Assembly (NCBI GenBank): GCA_029706075.1
Contig: JAINUG010000039.1
Coordinates: forward strand, 1,888,001 to 1,952,000
Direction of reading: 5' to 3'
DNA: 64,000 bases
Origin: Aldrovandia affinis
Taxonomy: Eukaryota; Chordata; Actinopteri; Notacanthiformes; Halosauridae
The position numbers were made by a program, and so were the translations under genes. The notes under the pieces were generated by a model. The model had not been told where the DNA came from and searched no databases. It was given only the letters and a program-made list of their open reading frames with translations. Shown piece after piece: positions 10,210 to 24,900 of the stretch; position 1 is the first letter of the stretch; every line of letters begins with the position of its first letter.

Positions 10210-11419
10210 CCTTGCATCAGCAAAGCACGGGCAGAGTGACCATAGTTCTGTGGAATCTCTAGAGCAGGGGTCCTCAACTCTGGTTAAACTTCTATGTCTT
10301 TAGCCATCTGGATACCAACATTGTCATGATTCATGAAAACAGAAAAGGAAATGTGCTTGCTAGCAAACTCATCGCCATGCTCACTGTTAAGATTGTAGAG
10401 AGGAAACACAGCCGTCTGGACTGACACTTGATATTAACACCCCCCCCAAAGGAGACACAACCTTACCATAGTTACCTTATTGCAAAACACAGCAAGGAAG
10501 GATTGCCTGCATTTGTAACATTGTAACACAATGCAAGCTACAGTACATTTGCTGTGGTAAATGCATGAGCAGAGTTTAGGATTCGTAGGGCGGTAGGATT
10601 CTTAAAAACAAAATGTGTTGCCAATCCAGGCGGTCGTTTTCATTACTGTTAAACTGACAATGTTTTTGACCCATTTTTTAAAAAATGTATGAAAATCCAT
10701 ACATCTTAACAAAGCTATAGGTGAAACATCAAAAAATAAAATGTCTCCTCCTTTAAACTTAATTTTCCTTGTGAGTGCAACCACGGAATATGCAGCGCTC
10801 GTCCAATTTTACTCAGGACCAAACAATCAACGACGGGGCAGCTTTTTGACATCAAAACTTCCCACCACCCAATTTGAGGGTGCCATGAATCACTTGAGCA
10901 AGGGCAGGACTAGTTTCATTTGACATTTTCACTCATAAATTATCTTTAATTATAAGTGCAAACGGGTGTAGAATCTGGAATATTAAGGATCAGATTAGCT
11001 AGCAAGCTATGTGCTAGCTGTGTATGCGCAGCTAGCAATTTACTAGTTACGTCGATGTCAAAAAGGCTGTCCCGTGTTTGATCAGTTGATAGGATTACTG
11101 GCCCTGGGACAACAAATTATGAGCCAGCAACATTCCTCACTTTGCTGCACGTAGTTGTGGTTTGCAAAAAAGCCCCCGCCCCCCATTTAAGCCACGTAAT
11201 CTAAAGATGTTGATATGTACCATATTGTGAATTTATAATTGTGTGTCTGTCCATTACATACAAATACTGTACCTAAACACATTGTTTTCAGCAAAAGTGT
11301 GTGTAAAATTTGCGAGAGGACTTTTTGAATGACCTGTGCAGTATTTGTAAAAATCCACTAGCACACTTTTTTCAACGATCACATCAATAAATTAAACTGA
11401 CAACATTGGGCATTTTCTT
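10210..11419. other. Non-coding spacer downstream of atp1b1
   Basis: Apart from a GCAGGGGTCCTCAACTCTGG fragment at about 10265 typical of fish MITE ends, nothing was recognised. The expected neighbour nme7 was not found here. Confidence 0.5.
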
Positions 11420-12554
11420 CATTTTATTTTTGTTTAAGTCTTACCCGGATTAAGAAGAGGACTAGTCGACGGACTCCTGATAAGTTTACTGATGTTCAAC
11501 ATTGACTTTTGCACTTTCAACACCAACAAAATATCCTATTACATGGGGTTGCTTCTGATGATATTCTACTTAACTTTGACCAGTGACTTTGGTATTTTAT
11601 TTATACATTACACTTTTTCCTGCAGACGAAAAAAAAATGCACAACTGCATAAATATAAAATTCTTCCACCATGAAAATGGCTAAAACATTCATTGGAAAG
11701 TTACACCACATCATGTGATGTCTCCAGCAGAACAATTGTATTTAAAAAGCACTGAGTTGACACCGTCACCGTGGCAGGTAATGGTTTTCCAGGCCGAACA
11801 CAAAACTCTACATTACACTAAAAGCATAAAAGGAAGGAAAAAAAGCATCAAAAAAACAAAGTAATAAAACCCCTCATCTCACATTTCAATGTGATTGAAA
11901 AAAAAAAAAGTGGATGTAAAAATTGATTTCTCCCCACAATCATAGACTTATAAAGACACACAGAGAAGCTAAAATAATTCCACGGAGTGCAGCCATTTTT
12001 TCTCACACACGGACCGGGTGGGGGTGGGGGTGGGGGATGGGTAGAGAATGTACCATGCCAGTATTTTCAGTTAGTAAGAATACATATATACACCTTGGAC
12101 CGCTAAAGCTTGCTCACATAAGAAAACAGAAATTACAACATGGCTTAGATAGGACCATTATATGCGACTACTGTACTGTACACTCCAAAAATATATATAA
12201 ACCACACAAGGCAGCAATACTTAGGGGACAGAAACACTGCTCGCTACATGTCAGTAGTGGAATTACAGTAATAAATGAAGATGTCCCATGGCTCAAGGAG
12301 TATTCTCATTTACAGTAGAATAAATAGTTTACGCTATTGCTACTCTGTCCGTAATTTACATTCTAACCCTAGATATATGCAGAAAAAGCGAATGAAAAGC
12401 GTACAAGTTAAGTGTAGGTCCCGTATGTTATGACAATTTGTTCAAGACTAGCTGTGTGTTACATTAAAATTTCTTCTTTGTCTAAATTGGTTTTATTCAT
12501 TTTAAATGGGAAGGGGGGGCGGTGCCAGAGAAAGTGCTATATCCGTAGCGGAGG
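11420..12554 (-). other. atp1b1: atp1b1 3' untranslated region (extent uncertain)
   Basis: The sequence is AT-rich and non-coding, downstream of the atp1b1 stop. Minus-strand AATAAA signals lie at 12497-12492, 11601-11596 and 11428-11423. The proximal one would give a very short UTR and the distal one a UTR of about 1.1 kb. I cannot tell which is used. A G-rich run at 12017-12036 (+) sits within the region. Confidence 0.45.
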
Positions 12555-12815
12555 TCATGATTCGTTCATGGTGATTTTGATGTCAAAGCGTCCCTGGTAG
12601 CGGTCTTTCTCGCTGTAGTGAATGTTCTGTCCGTAGACTTTGCACTCGATTCGCAGTTCAGTGTTCACCGTGAGGTTGGTGAACTGCACGGCCACCAGGG
12701 GCTGGAGGTAGTTGGGGTGCAGCTGCTTCCCGTAGTAGGGGTAGTACTGGAGGGGGAAACCGTTGCCGATCCCAAAGTACTTGATCTCGCCAATCTTCGC
12801 AGCATCCTCTGGTCT
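12555..12815 (-). CDS. atp1b1: atp1b1 coding exon 6 and stop
   Basis: It opens after GTGCAG with [17 protein letters not shown], then the highly conserved [32 protein letters not shown] (Cys275) and [15 protein letters not shown]. It ends in MNES followed by TGA. The sequon in FTNLT is retained. The C-terminal MNES also reads as a sequon but is too close to the end to be a likely acceptor. Confidence 0.97.
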   Translation of the reverse strand, partial: RPEDAAKIGEIKYFGIGNGFPLQYYPYYGKQLHPNYLQPLVAVQFTNLTVNTELRIECKVYGQNIHYSEKDRYQGRFDIKITMNES

Positions 12816-15800
12816 CTGCACGGGGAGTTTTTAAAAAGGGAACTTTTAAAAGAAGACCACACTACTACACCACCCAAGTCCACACAAATTCATTTGAAAA
12901 AAGCAAGCGAAAGAAGTCTGACACTGCATGTCTGTATGCATTCTTGTGTCCATCTCAACTCGCAACCAAATTGTCCCTCAGGGGACAATAGCAATCCATT
13001 GTATCGATGTACAGCAGGGTTCCAAAACTGCCTTTTCATGGCAGCCAGATTATTATTATATATATATTTTTTAAATAAATGGTGCTCATGGGCCATTGTC
13101 CTTAAACACATGTGCATGCATTGTTTTACAAACAGTACAAGTAAAGTCGAGGCATTCTTAACATCTGCAAAGCCATTGGTTATTATTCCGTCACTAGTGG
13201 GAGGTATGAAGACCTGGACAGTCACTTAATGGACATCTATGATGCATACTATAATAGCAGTTTTTATTTGCTTCTTCATGATTAAAGGGCCCAAATTAAG
13301 TCTATGGTCAGCTGCATTACACCCTCCCTCCCCCCCGGTGCCACCAGTTGAATAGGCCTGACTGTCTGTTACATACTAGAGTACTGTCAATATCACAGAT
13401 GGACGTATGGTCCAATATCACGGGCTGCAGTCGGTGCGCTGAAAGTGGCTTCGGGTTACAGCAAAGCTGCTGGGAACGTACCTTGTTAGTGCAGTAAATG
13501 GGGATCAAGTGGGCATCCAGTTTGATGTTGGCCGCGATGGGGAGGCCGGTGGCGGATGCAGGAGGCTAGAGACAAACGTTGAGATTGTGAGCGCACTGTT
13601 TGGGCGCGTCGCCACGGCCTACCGTTTGTGCGTGGAGGTGGCACGACTGGGCAGAACGTGTCGGGAGACGGCCCGTTCACAACTTCTAGACGGCAGGACT
13701 CCCGATCATGATGTAACCAATTTGTCCACTTGCAGGTTTCCCACACCACAAATTTCATTCTAGACCACCACCCACCCATCCATCCCCCCCCCCAGCTTCA
13801 AAGACTAGAAGGTGGACTCTGATCCAAGATTAGTTTCATCAAAGGGTAAAATGTATATGGGAATGACAAGTGTGCTATGACATTTATACATTTTATATAA
13901 AAGCACATTAACGCAAGTCCTGGATTATATGCTTCCAAGATTGAGGACTTCCAAGGATTTGAGGAGCATGGGAAGTCCAGGCTGAAACGCTGGGCCCGAG
14001 ACAGGGAAAGGACTTACCTTTGGGCGGAAGTTGACAATCCTGTTGAGCTTGACGATCAAGCAGGGTGTTCCGGTCCCGAACCCGAAGTCGGGGTCATCGA
14101 TGCCAGAGCAGCTGCCCAGCAAAGACTTACTGAAGCGACAGGCCTTGCGCACGCCCACGTCGGTGTCCATGTCACCCCTGTTGATGTACTCTGCAGGGTC
14201 GTCTGAGAAACACAGGCGTAAATTCAGATTCAAGTCAGCCGGTGACCTAGGCCTTACTTCAAACCACCTGATCAGATCCCTCAGCCAAATGGGCTGCGAT
14301 ACGGGCAACACCTGTTCTGTTGAATAACCGAGAGTCGAAACGTTAACCCGCGCGGTTAAATAAACCATTTCGGGACATTGCAATACACGTGCGAGTCATT
14401 CTTTAAATTCTAACAAGTCACTTTGGCTCTGAATCTCATGTGAAGACCTTTTTTCGGGGAGGGCGTACGTTTATCGTGCTACAATACAGGTAAACCGTGC
14501 CATAAATTGTCCCAGTTGCATGCATTAAAAGTAAAGCGCCAGGCTTTTTACAGCGGACGACAAGAGGTCTACAATCCAGAGAAAAGGGCTGGGGAGAATG
14601 CATCACTACACCAAACTTGAAAAATTAATGAATGAACAATGAAATAATTCATTGATGGGAGAGACTGGCTATAGGATGAAACACAGTTCTAACGTACCAG
14701 GAGTCCAGTGAGCTAGATTGCACCAGGTTTAAAAATCAAATCAAATGCATTTCTTTGAATCCCTTTCCGGCAATGCACACCGGACATGAATCTGTATGTT
14801 TAAAAAAATGCCACAAACTAAAGATCCTCTTCATTGAACCTGCACGTTTCCCTTGTTTCTTTTCAAATGACCACCACTAAAATATTGCCATTGAATTTCC
14901 ATTTTGGTAGAAAAGTGCCAGAGACTGGGAGGCCAGTAGATAATGTCATTAAATGGTTGCCACTAGTGTTCCTCAAGGGAAGGCACAGTTGAAGCACATT
15001 GCAAAGCGCATTAAATAAACACGTCTTGCACATGCAACTGAAGAGGAGAAGCTCAACGCTTACTGCAGTTGACCTGAGGCAGCAGTTGACTTGCAATTAA
15101 CATTACATCCTACTACTGTAATGTTCTTTAAAAAAATAATAATAATTGCATTAGCTGGAAATGATTTAGCCAGCAGCCTGGGCAGCAAGTAGCACACTGC
15201 TCATCGCAATGGACGAGTCAAAGCACAGTCACTTACAACGTGCGAGGTGGATAGCTACCGGATAAAAGGATATTGGATAGCTACAAACTAAAAATCTGTA
15301 TTGATGCCCCCATGTATCAGATGTACAGGTTTCAAAGCTGTGATAGTCTCAGCCCAGTCCAAGTCGTGCAGGTTTTAAATGACCAGGTGCTCTTAACACC
15401 AGGTGAGTATCAACATAATCACCTCCACGTGACTGCCATGAGCAGAAAACCTTATTGTACTTGACATCAAAGGCGCGCGGCGCCCCTTTCTCCGCCCTTT
15501 GAGCCCAAGATAATCGGTCAGACACGGACCCCCCTCCGCCCCGGACCCCCCTCTGCCCCGGATGTTCCTGGAGGGTTGGCGCTTACCTCCACAGTCATCG
15601 TACTTCAGCTGGTCCTCTTGCAGGGTGTCGTTGTACGGCAACAGCAAGTCGTTCATGGACTTGATGTACTTTACGTAGGTCGACTCTTTGCCCTTGGTGA
15701 AGGACAGCTCCGATTTCACTGAGCGTGGGGTGTGTGATAAACCTGAACGGGGGGAGGGGGGGTGAGAGGGAACAAACTTAGTGCGTGGAGGTGGGAAGGA

Positions 15801-15937
15801 GGACAGTCGAGGTACCTGTGCAATCAAGGTCAAATTTCACATTTTCATCTGCCAAAGAAAGGGTTCGTTACAAACGTTCAAAACGTTTTTTCCTCATTCG
15901 ATTCTGGAAAGCCGGCGTGTATGCAGGTCTGAGTTTC

Positions 15938-15977
<40 letters not shown>

Positions 15978-18900
15978 CCCTCAATCGGCCAATTGGCTGC
16001 ATACACCAATGCTGGCTCATTTGTAGATCTGTCATTCATGAGCCCATTAATAAATGTAACTAAAACGTCACACAAAGTAGAAATTGGTATTAAATCCAAG
16101 AAAGGGATACAGCCCACACGTGTGACGGAACAAGAATGAAACGAGCCCCAAAGTAAAGATTTTACATGCTCTGATTTTACATTAACCCATTCCATCCACT
16201 CAGATCGGAGAATTCAAATAAAATGGCTGTGTATAACAAGCCTGCTCCTCAACCATGCACTCGCCCCTTTCGCTCGGTCGTGGCACACGGCTGTCGTGAC
16301 ATCTGGCAGTTCTTCACGCGACTTAACGCATGCGGACAGGCCATCTATCAGCGCTGCACTTCAGACCAGGGAATGGCCTGCGTTTAACGGCCTTGTGTGC
16401 CCAGAGTGGCAGTACTTTTCCACAGGGACAACAGGACACGGACACAACTCGTATGTGAAGGTTACGAGTAAGGGAGAAGAGAAAAAGAGGGTGGACGCTT
16501 ACCGTTTGCCACTACAATTTGTAGGAGGGGCAAGGAAAGGGAAAAATATAGAAACTCCCTTCTCCCTCCCACTCTCACCCTCACACACACAGCCAACAAG
16601 GATCAACCCCACTGCTATTCAGCTCTCATCTGTATCAAATGTTGTTGTTTTTTTTACCCTAAAGTGAAATGAAAACGTTCTTTTAACTTTTCTCAACGAA
16701 CAAGGGTTTTTAAAACGTTTCAGGAAGATGGGTTTTTAAGCCGAGGAACACAAACATACTTTGGCCGCCTTACTTCCAGTCCGGGCTTGTGAACACCTCC
16801 CCCCCCACGCACCCACCCCAGCTCACATGCTTCTCACTCACAATGGAAACTTTTAGCTGAGTGAGGGGCGGAGCTTAAAGCGCATGTCAGCTCCTTCCTA
16901 TTTCAAAGCCACCAATAGTAATGTGCTTCAGCACACGTCACACTGCAAACTACGCATGTGGTTTCCTGGTAGGCCCGACTAGCGCTGTCAAACTGCTTTT
17001 GTAAAGGGGGGAAATGGCAGACGGGCAGGCAAAGTAGGTTGTGTTCTTTGAGCCAAGCCTTTACAGCGGCAGCTAAAAATATAAACAAAGCGGCAACTGG
17101 TGGCACACACAGAGTTTGGCACCAGTCGGGTAACTGGGCTGGCAGAGAGACCGAGACTTCATTAAAATTGACCATACAGCTAAAAAAAACACACAAAAAC
17201 AAATCAGATAGAAATTAAGGAAAAGGTTAAAGTGAGATCTCCCCAAATCTTGAAGGCTTTTCCCCAAATGTATTCAGAGTCATTTGATACATCTACATCC
17301 ATTTCACCACACACAGACACACACACACAGACATACAGACACATTGACCAAAGGAAGCAATTCTAAAATGAGGCAGAGTGTAAAGAAGTGCAGAGAAAAA
17401 TATCCCCAGGACAGACAGCCTGGTCAGACATGTGAATCAGCATTCACACAGCTTTCCCAGGACTCAAAATGCAAACATTAAAAAGGCCCTGCACATTCAT
17501 TGTATTTCACGTGTAAATGACCTTCGAGCGTGCCAAAAAACACCCCGAGTACTCTTCCCACCCCCCCAAATTAAAATGCTCAGATTTGGAGATATGCCTT
17601 CTCTCATCTCTGACTATGAGCAAGGCTGTAAGGCAGGGCGGGAAGGTAATATTATACAAGCCAATTAATGCCAATATTAGGGACAGGGAGCCAGTATTCA
17701 CAAGCTCGCCTTATTTGACACGCCTATTGACACACATCAGTAACAAGTCCTGTGTTTTTAAAAAGACAACGTGTGTGTGTGTGTGCCAGACCTTAATAAA
17801 CTGCAGATGGAATTTTGAGGTAAAATTGGTGTATTAAAATGAGCTGGGTTTTCTGATGTCACAAACCCTCCCATGTCAGCCAATAAGATTGGAACACCAG
17901 AATAATTGATATATTTTTTTAAACAAAGACAAAATCCTGACCTAGCTTCATCGGTGTACCGGCAACGGTCAGTTTTCAAACTTTCAACATCCCACTTTCA
18001 TCTGGTTTCACCCAAACATCATCCTACTTGATGAAAAACGTCATTTTTGACTGCTCAGGACCTTTAACAGGGAAGAGGAGTCTGATCACTAAAATATACA
18101 ATATTCAAAGTCATGCTGCATTTAGCTAAAACCACTGGTTTCTTTTTAAAGGCATTTTTTGTAAATGACTTCAGCCATGCACGAATGCCCATTCGCCTTA
18201 GTGAATACATGTCTGCTTTCAAAATTGAGTACAATTTATATTCATGTACAAATCAGAAATCTCACCATTGACAAGTATAATTGATTTGGTGTAGGGGTAT
18301 GGTTATTCAATAGAGTTACTTTGGTTTATTTGAGTAAATTCTTCGTATTAACCTATATTAATTTCATTATCAGTGGTGTCCAACACAGTAAATGGCTAAA
18401 CTGTTCAAATGTATGAATTATGCCATTTATAATTCCATATGAAAGTGGAATTTGTGTACTGCTGTGCACAACTTAGCCCCTGCCTAGCCCTACACTGCAC
18501 AGGAAATGCTGGCCAGTGCAAGACCGGATACAGCGGAAGAAATTGCCAGCCCCAACACACAAAATGAACCAATACTCAAATACCAAAAATGCTCATTACA
18601 TTACAACACAGTCTGGCAAAAACAGTACATTGAAATTCAAACTAAAACAAGGCTGCATTAATAAAATTATGGGGGAAATGTTTCTCTCTTCAAGCAATGC
18701 CATCAAACCATCTAAAAATCCCTGATTCATGTGATCCAGTGGTTGATTATAAGCAATACGTGGTACAGCACGAAAGAGCTCGTGAATAAACTTTAGTCTT
18801 ACAATGAACCACCTCTTTAAAACACAAAGGTTTGAGCATGTTTAAAGTTGTAGCAGTAATAACACTAATAATAATAAATCAAATGGGAAAACAACTATAC

Positions 18901-21900
18901 AAATTCAAATGAATCAAATTTCTTAATTGAAAAGAAATGGTGTCATTGCATTCTGTGGACTCCCAGCATGCATCAGTAACATGTATGTGACCTGGCACAT
19001 TACAGTTGCCATAGATTCAGCTGCACAACAGGAACAAATGGAAGCTAAACAGCACTTTATGGAGATAGTGTTGCATTTGGTCCACCACACAAGGAGATTC
19101 CAGATAATCCTCAGAACCATTTTCGTAACTTTTAAACAATTACATTTTTACATCTTTGCATGTTGAATTGTTGTGATTACAACTAGGCTACCGTGAAAAG
19201 AAAAAGCAGAAATTATTTAATGTTAAAAAAAGATTAAATAAATAAATTGTTAGGCGTGGCCTAGCAAGGCCTTCAAATTAGATGTTAGTATGGTGCAGGA
19301 GATCCCTATAGCAGAAATTGACACCAGTGTAATGGCCAAGTTTCACATGCTGCCTGACTAACACCCTATTATTCCCCACTTTTGCATTTATAACAAAGTT
19401 ACATTTCCCTTAAATCTAAATTTTCCAGAAGCTCTTCTTGGGGAAAATAGAGGCGGCGCTTTAAGGTCCTTTTGCAAAACTGACATCTCAATTTACGAAC
19501 CCACGAACAGAACATTCTGAAGGACCGTTCTCTGTTCAGGTCTGGGTTCCTATCCAGAATACTTACATTAAATCACTGCCTTGGGATAAATATGCCACAG
19601 CCCTCTACCTAGTTTACACAAATAGATTTTCCACACCTACTGCTGAAAATGACAATTAACACCACGCACACTGTAATAACGGCCATGGCAGAGTCCCTGA
19701 AAATAGCTTGTGATGTCATTTCCCGTCTATAGCAAAGGTCAGTGCAGAGAGAGGGGGAAGGGGAGAAAAGAGGAAGGAGGAAAAAGGTATGGTCAGAAAC
19801 TCCCACCACAGATTTAAACACACACACACACAAACGCTGTTTACCTGGGGGGGCCACTCTGTCCTGGTAAGTAGGCTTGTAGTCACTCAGCGTGAGAAGC
19901 AGGGCCTGGATGGTGCCGATGAATATCCCAGCCAAGCAGCCATAGAAGATCACGTAGAACAAGAGGATCTTTGCTATAAGAGACCGGTAGAGCAACAGGG
20001 TTTGATTACATTGCGGCAAACTGTGAAAACAATGTTATTCACTCACTGCACAACAAGCACACAGTTCTGCCATGGGGCAAAATGAGGTAATGTCTGGGGG
20101 GGTGTTTAGTACACCAACGTCATATTTTCTGTCACAATGTCAGAAACACTCAGGTGCAGGTCTTTGTGGGAACACCCTCGCCCTCCAAAAGTCTGTATAA
20201 CCAATAAATAATAGTGGGTGTCGGGTGGGGCAGTCAATGGACGGGTGACACCGTTAGGTTTGAATATGCTAAGTGCTTCTCCACCGACCCACTAAAAACA
20301 ACCAGCAATTAACAGGAGGGCACAGACAAAGGGGGAATGAATTAGAAAGGGGGATTAAAAAGGGGAGAGGCCGGGCCCGCATATCTCGCTAATCACAACG
20401 TACCAACCTGGTACCACCGATACCAATGCAAGTTCAACTGGTGAGCTTCCAGAACAATCCTGATGCTAGCATAGGGGTTACAGTTCGCAGTGAATTTGGG
20501 AGTGAGACACACCAAGTTGCGCTTTTAACTGGCCCAAGAAGTTAATTTTGTAATTTTACATTAAACACATGAAGTGTTTTCTGGGCATAATGTAGAGGGG
20601 GAAAAAAAAACCCATATGATATTGACATCGGTTTTTCAAGGGGGACCTGGCCAATAGAGCAGGTCACAAATACAAGTAAGTGCACAAGACAAGGAGCTCC
20701 ATCTGTATCTGCATTCATTAAATCCTCCAACTTTGTTATTTGAATTTCACAAGCTTTTTAAAAGCCACCAGGTATCTGCTGTTGAGTGGCCGTCCAATGA
20801 CCAAATTTAAGTAACGGTCCAACCGCCACATGGGGTCAGAAGTTGGGCTTGATTGATGCACTTGGCTGTTGACCTGCCGAGACTAACCTGTCAGATGACA
20901 TCAAAGATAATGTTAAAAAAAAGGGCTCCAATTTCAAATATGGCAATGTAAGAGATAGCTCCTGTGATAACCGCCTTTGGTATGTTCACAAGAATTATAG
21001 GGCCACATCTCCTCTTACATGCATACATGCATGTATATATATATATATATGCAAAACATTTGACAGAAATCACCCTTTACATCAAACCTGGGTATAACAC
21101 TGATGAATGGCACAAAATCCTTATATTGGCAATCTGTACCTATGAAAACTATAAATATGAAAAAATAATACTCAAGTAATAATTGTCTTTTGCATTCAGC
21201 CTATGAGAAGCAGGCGAGTCCTCAAGATTGAGATGCATGAGCTGCGTGATAAACATTGCCTGACTTGCTTTGCTTTTGTGGGAATTGCACTTTCCCCACA
21301 ATTACACAACACATGCAAGCAGTGGTAGCACAACTTGGCCGGCATTCAAAATAATTACTTCACCGTCTGTAGAGTTATGATCCACTGAGCACGGTTTCTC
21401 AGTCTTGCGCTCAGCATTTACACAAACAAAGCATAAACAACAATCTCGGGCACGTCTGCACTGCGTGTCATGTCTACACTGGCCCAAAACCAAAATGCGG
21501 TTCCTTTTAACGGCGCAATCAAAGTGTTTAACGTGTCAAATTCCACAAGGTGGATGAGATTCACACTGAACATTTCCATTGGTTGTCCCGCCATCACACC
21601 TGCAGGTAAACTGGCCCCAAATCAGAACGCACAAGTCCCCAGCTCGTGGGCTGAGACGTTATGAGGAATGTGACACACTAACCGAGCGCCTGCCCTTCGA
21701 TGTAGATCGGTGACTTGTAGTCGCGTTCTCATTCTTGGTAAGCACGATTCAATTAGTTGGAAAATGGTGATGACTTTTGATTTCAGCTTCAGGATTTCTG
21801 AAGTACTTTGCATTGGCTGGGTCTTTGCATTGGCTGCATGCCAGCCGGGTCCCCCAGTCTCGTCACAAACTAGTGACTGCTCTGGTCAATCTATGGTCTG

Positions 21901-24900
21901 GCATCACCAGCTGCGCAAGTACAGCACTCCTGCTCAGCAGCTGTGCAGCCCAGCCAATGGCCCGCCGAGTCAAAGGAAGCGGCGGCTGGCTCCATGCGCC
22001 TGGGAGCATGCACGTGCTAGTCTGCGCTCTCTCAAACCAACAGTGGAGGCTGCAGCAGCGGAACAGGCTCACAACCGCAATCGGATATTACACACTCTGG
22101 AGAAAAGCAGAATTTCTATTTTTTTTTAAACCAAACCATCCAGGATGGGAGGTTCACCCGCCCCCCCAACCCCATGGTGATTCAAGTGAACGCAGGTACA
22201 AGTAGTATTACTCAAATTTGTATATCTGTTTGTACACTGAAATGATACCAACTAAAAAGAGAACACCTTGAGCTGTAAATCTGATCTCAATACACTGTGT
22301 TGCTCGCCATATTTCTGTGTTGTCCTTTCCAAAAACAGGAACAACAAAAACACAGGTATTAGGACATAGCATGTGACCGCACACATATGGCATGCAATCT
22401 TTTTCATTTCAAAACAGGATGTAGGCAGAAGAGCTTCTCAAACTCTGGTCCTGGAGGGCCATTGTGTCAGCAGCCAATTTAGGCCTTGCAAAACTAGGCA
22501 TGTGGACTCTTTAGCAAATAAATTAAATCACCCAAGTGCTGAAATGCACCAAAAACCGGACGACACAGCAGCCCTCCAGAACTGGAGTCTGACACCCCCA
22601 AGTCTAGAGATATTCTGTATTCTAGGTACAACAGCACATGAGCTGTGGGTGAGACCTCATTTATTGGCGCAGATGCAATGCAAACCTTTCCTTTGCGCCA
22701 CATTTTAGAACACCCACACATGGCTCAGGTAGACCAGTGGAAATTGAACTAACTCGCCTTCCTCTTTTACTTAATGTGCATCTTCCTCACCCACCAAACC
22801 TGCAGCCTTGACAAATAAACTACCACAGTACCATTGTCTACTAACCTACAGGAAGGGCTTTTGATGGTTCATTGTTTAAAACAATGCAGTGCACAGCCCA
22901 CTGTGCACCAGAGCACTGGGAATCCCCAAAATATATTACACACAATGGCATTTTTAAAATGCCACAGTTACATTAGATCAACAGGCCAGCTCAGCACCAG
23001 TGCCACTGTACACTGAGAAAAATATATATAATTGTGTCTGGTACAAAATGCAGAAAAATGAGAAGATTATGTTCACAGGAATGTATTTCAGCAGAAGCTT
23101 ACTGGATTTCTGCACATTTCTTTACAAAAAACTATTGTTTACCAAACTGGTGGGGGGGGAAAAAACAAGCATTACCAATAAAACATAGGGTAGCCCTACG
23201 TTACAAGCAACCATCAAGCGGTTATAACATTTGGGGTTGTAATTTCAATGTACTTTAACCAGCTTTGGCAAGGAATTTTCGAGTATAAAATTCGACAAAA
23301 ACACATCGAAGTCAATTAAAAATCACCATTCCTGCAGTCTCCTGCGCGTAATGCCAGGCCAAAACCAATACGGGAGTTCAAATGTCTCCCGGTCTGTAAT
23401 TGGCCAATCAGAAACAACAACCGAGTGCCACTCAACGCTTCCCCTTCACTTTCATCTCGGTTAAAGCTCCTCCCCATTACATAACAGAAGATGAGCGAAG
23501 TCCTTCGATAGCTTGCAAACCAACCATCGCCCGTAGGTTCCTCCTTTCTAAACGAGGCAACCATTACGCCCCGAGTTCGGTAGAGGTGTAACAATGGCGC
23601 ACAAAGCCACGATAAACGGTCACATTTACCTTAACTCTTATTAGGTTGTGTTACTGTCGTCGGTGCCGTTACCGAGATTATAACTCGTTGAGCCTCTCGT
23701 GCGCTAGACCGTAGCAGTAAATTCGAAATCTAAATCAACGAACGCAGCTCATTCCCACATTGCATTTCCATTGCTGGAAGGCATAAAAAAAACAATAAAA
23801 AAAACAGGCTAAACAAGATGCAAGTTATCGGCGTCTCATGCTGAAATGGAAGACTACTACTAGGGTGTACTCGACTGTATCTGGTACGTAGCTTGCTCCA
23901 CCACAAGCGTTAATGCAACAAGTAAACCAAACTCTGAAAGGAGAATACCGCTCGGAAACGAGGAACTGGCTGACATCACAGCCTCGAATGCAGTTTCACT
24001 TTGTCACTATAAATATAAAACGTGACCGCGTGGTATTCGAGTGTATGGTTTTGATATGCTCTTTTACACGTTCACGAAACACGCTGTAGCCTAAACGGTA
24101 CTATGGCGTCAAATGCACTTACAAACCAGCAATATAAACAGAAAATGAGCGCCGTTCTCGGCCATATTTGTCAAGCGTTTAGCTCAATTCGACGCCTGAC
24201 CTCAGCCACAGCAAGTGTCTCGTCGACAACGTCATTGCCCCATTCACAATTTATCATTCCTATAATCGTACAAACCATATCGGTTTCAAATGGAAACATG
24301 CATGGATAGGTGCTCGGTCAGAATGGCACAAAACTACAAAATGTTTAACTTTTTAAATGTTTTTTTCCATATAGGCCATAGACTGACCTAGTGTATTAAA
24401 TGTGTTTCACCTCCTTTGCTTGCTAGCATACTAGTAAAATGAACCAGAAATGTTGCTGGGTAGGAGACAATCTACATGGAGCCAGCTCGCCAGCCCAAAA
24501 GATTAGAATGCCATCAAGGTGACATTGAAGATACATAAGATTTGGCCAGTTAGCCTTGGGAACAGGGAGTGGGGGACACTGGTTAATCAATTCCCATTAT
24601 CAGCATCGCGTTTCCTTCAACAGCCATCGCACGCTCGTGTGTACAATGGACCCGAAATAACAGGCCAGATCACCTTGACTCACCTTGGACTATGATGCAT
24701 TTTTAACCCTTTCAGTTTAGAGTGGGGGACAACCTCCACGATCAACAAATTGTAGCCTACACGCTGTCATTCGAGCTTTTCTTTCCATGAAAAGAAAAGC
24801 GAACTATTCTCAGCTATTCTTATCTAATCTATCGTATACAAAACGATACGAAAGCTGGCCAAGAACAGAACGCCGGGTGACTACATCTAAACAGACCACC

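Noticed and set aside
1-11400. nme7 exons expected downstream of atp1b1 by synteny
   Set aside because: No nucleoside-diphosphate-kinase motif was seen on either strand; the gene may be beyond the window or lost from this paralogous locus.
12618-13229. 203-codon plus-strand frame
   Set aside because: It is antisense to atp1b1 exon 6 and intron 5; the opposite strand encodes a conserved protein.
13509-13779. Frames on both strands around atp1b1 exon 5
   Set aside because: Shadows of the real exon or intron sequence, with no family similarity of their own.
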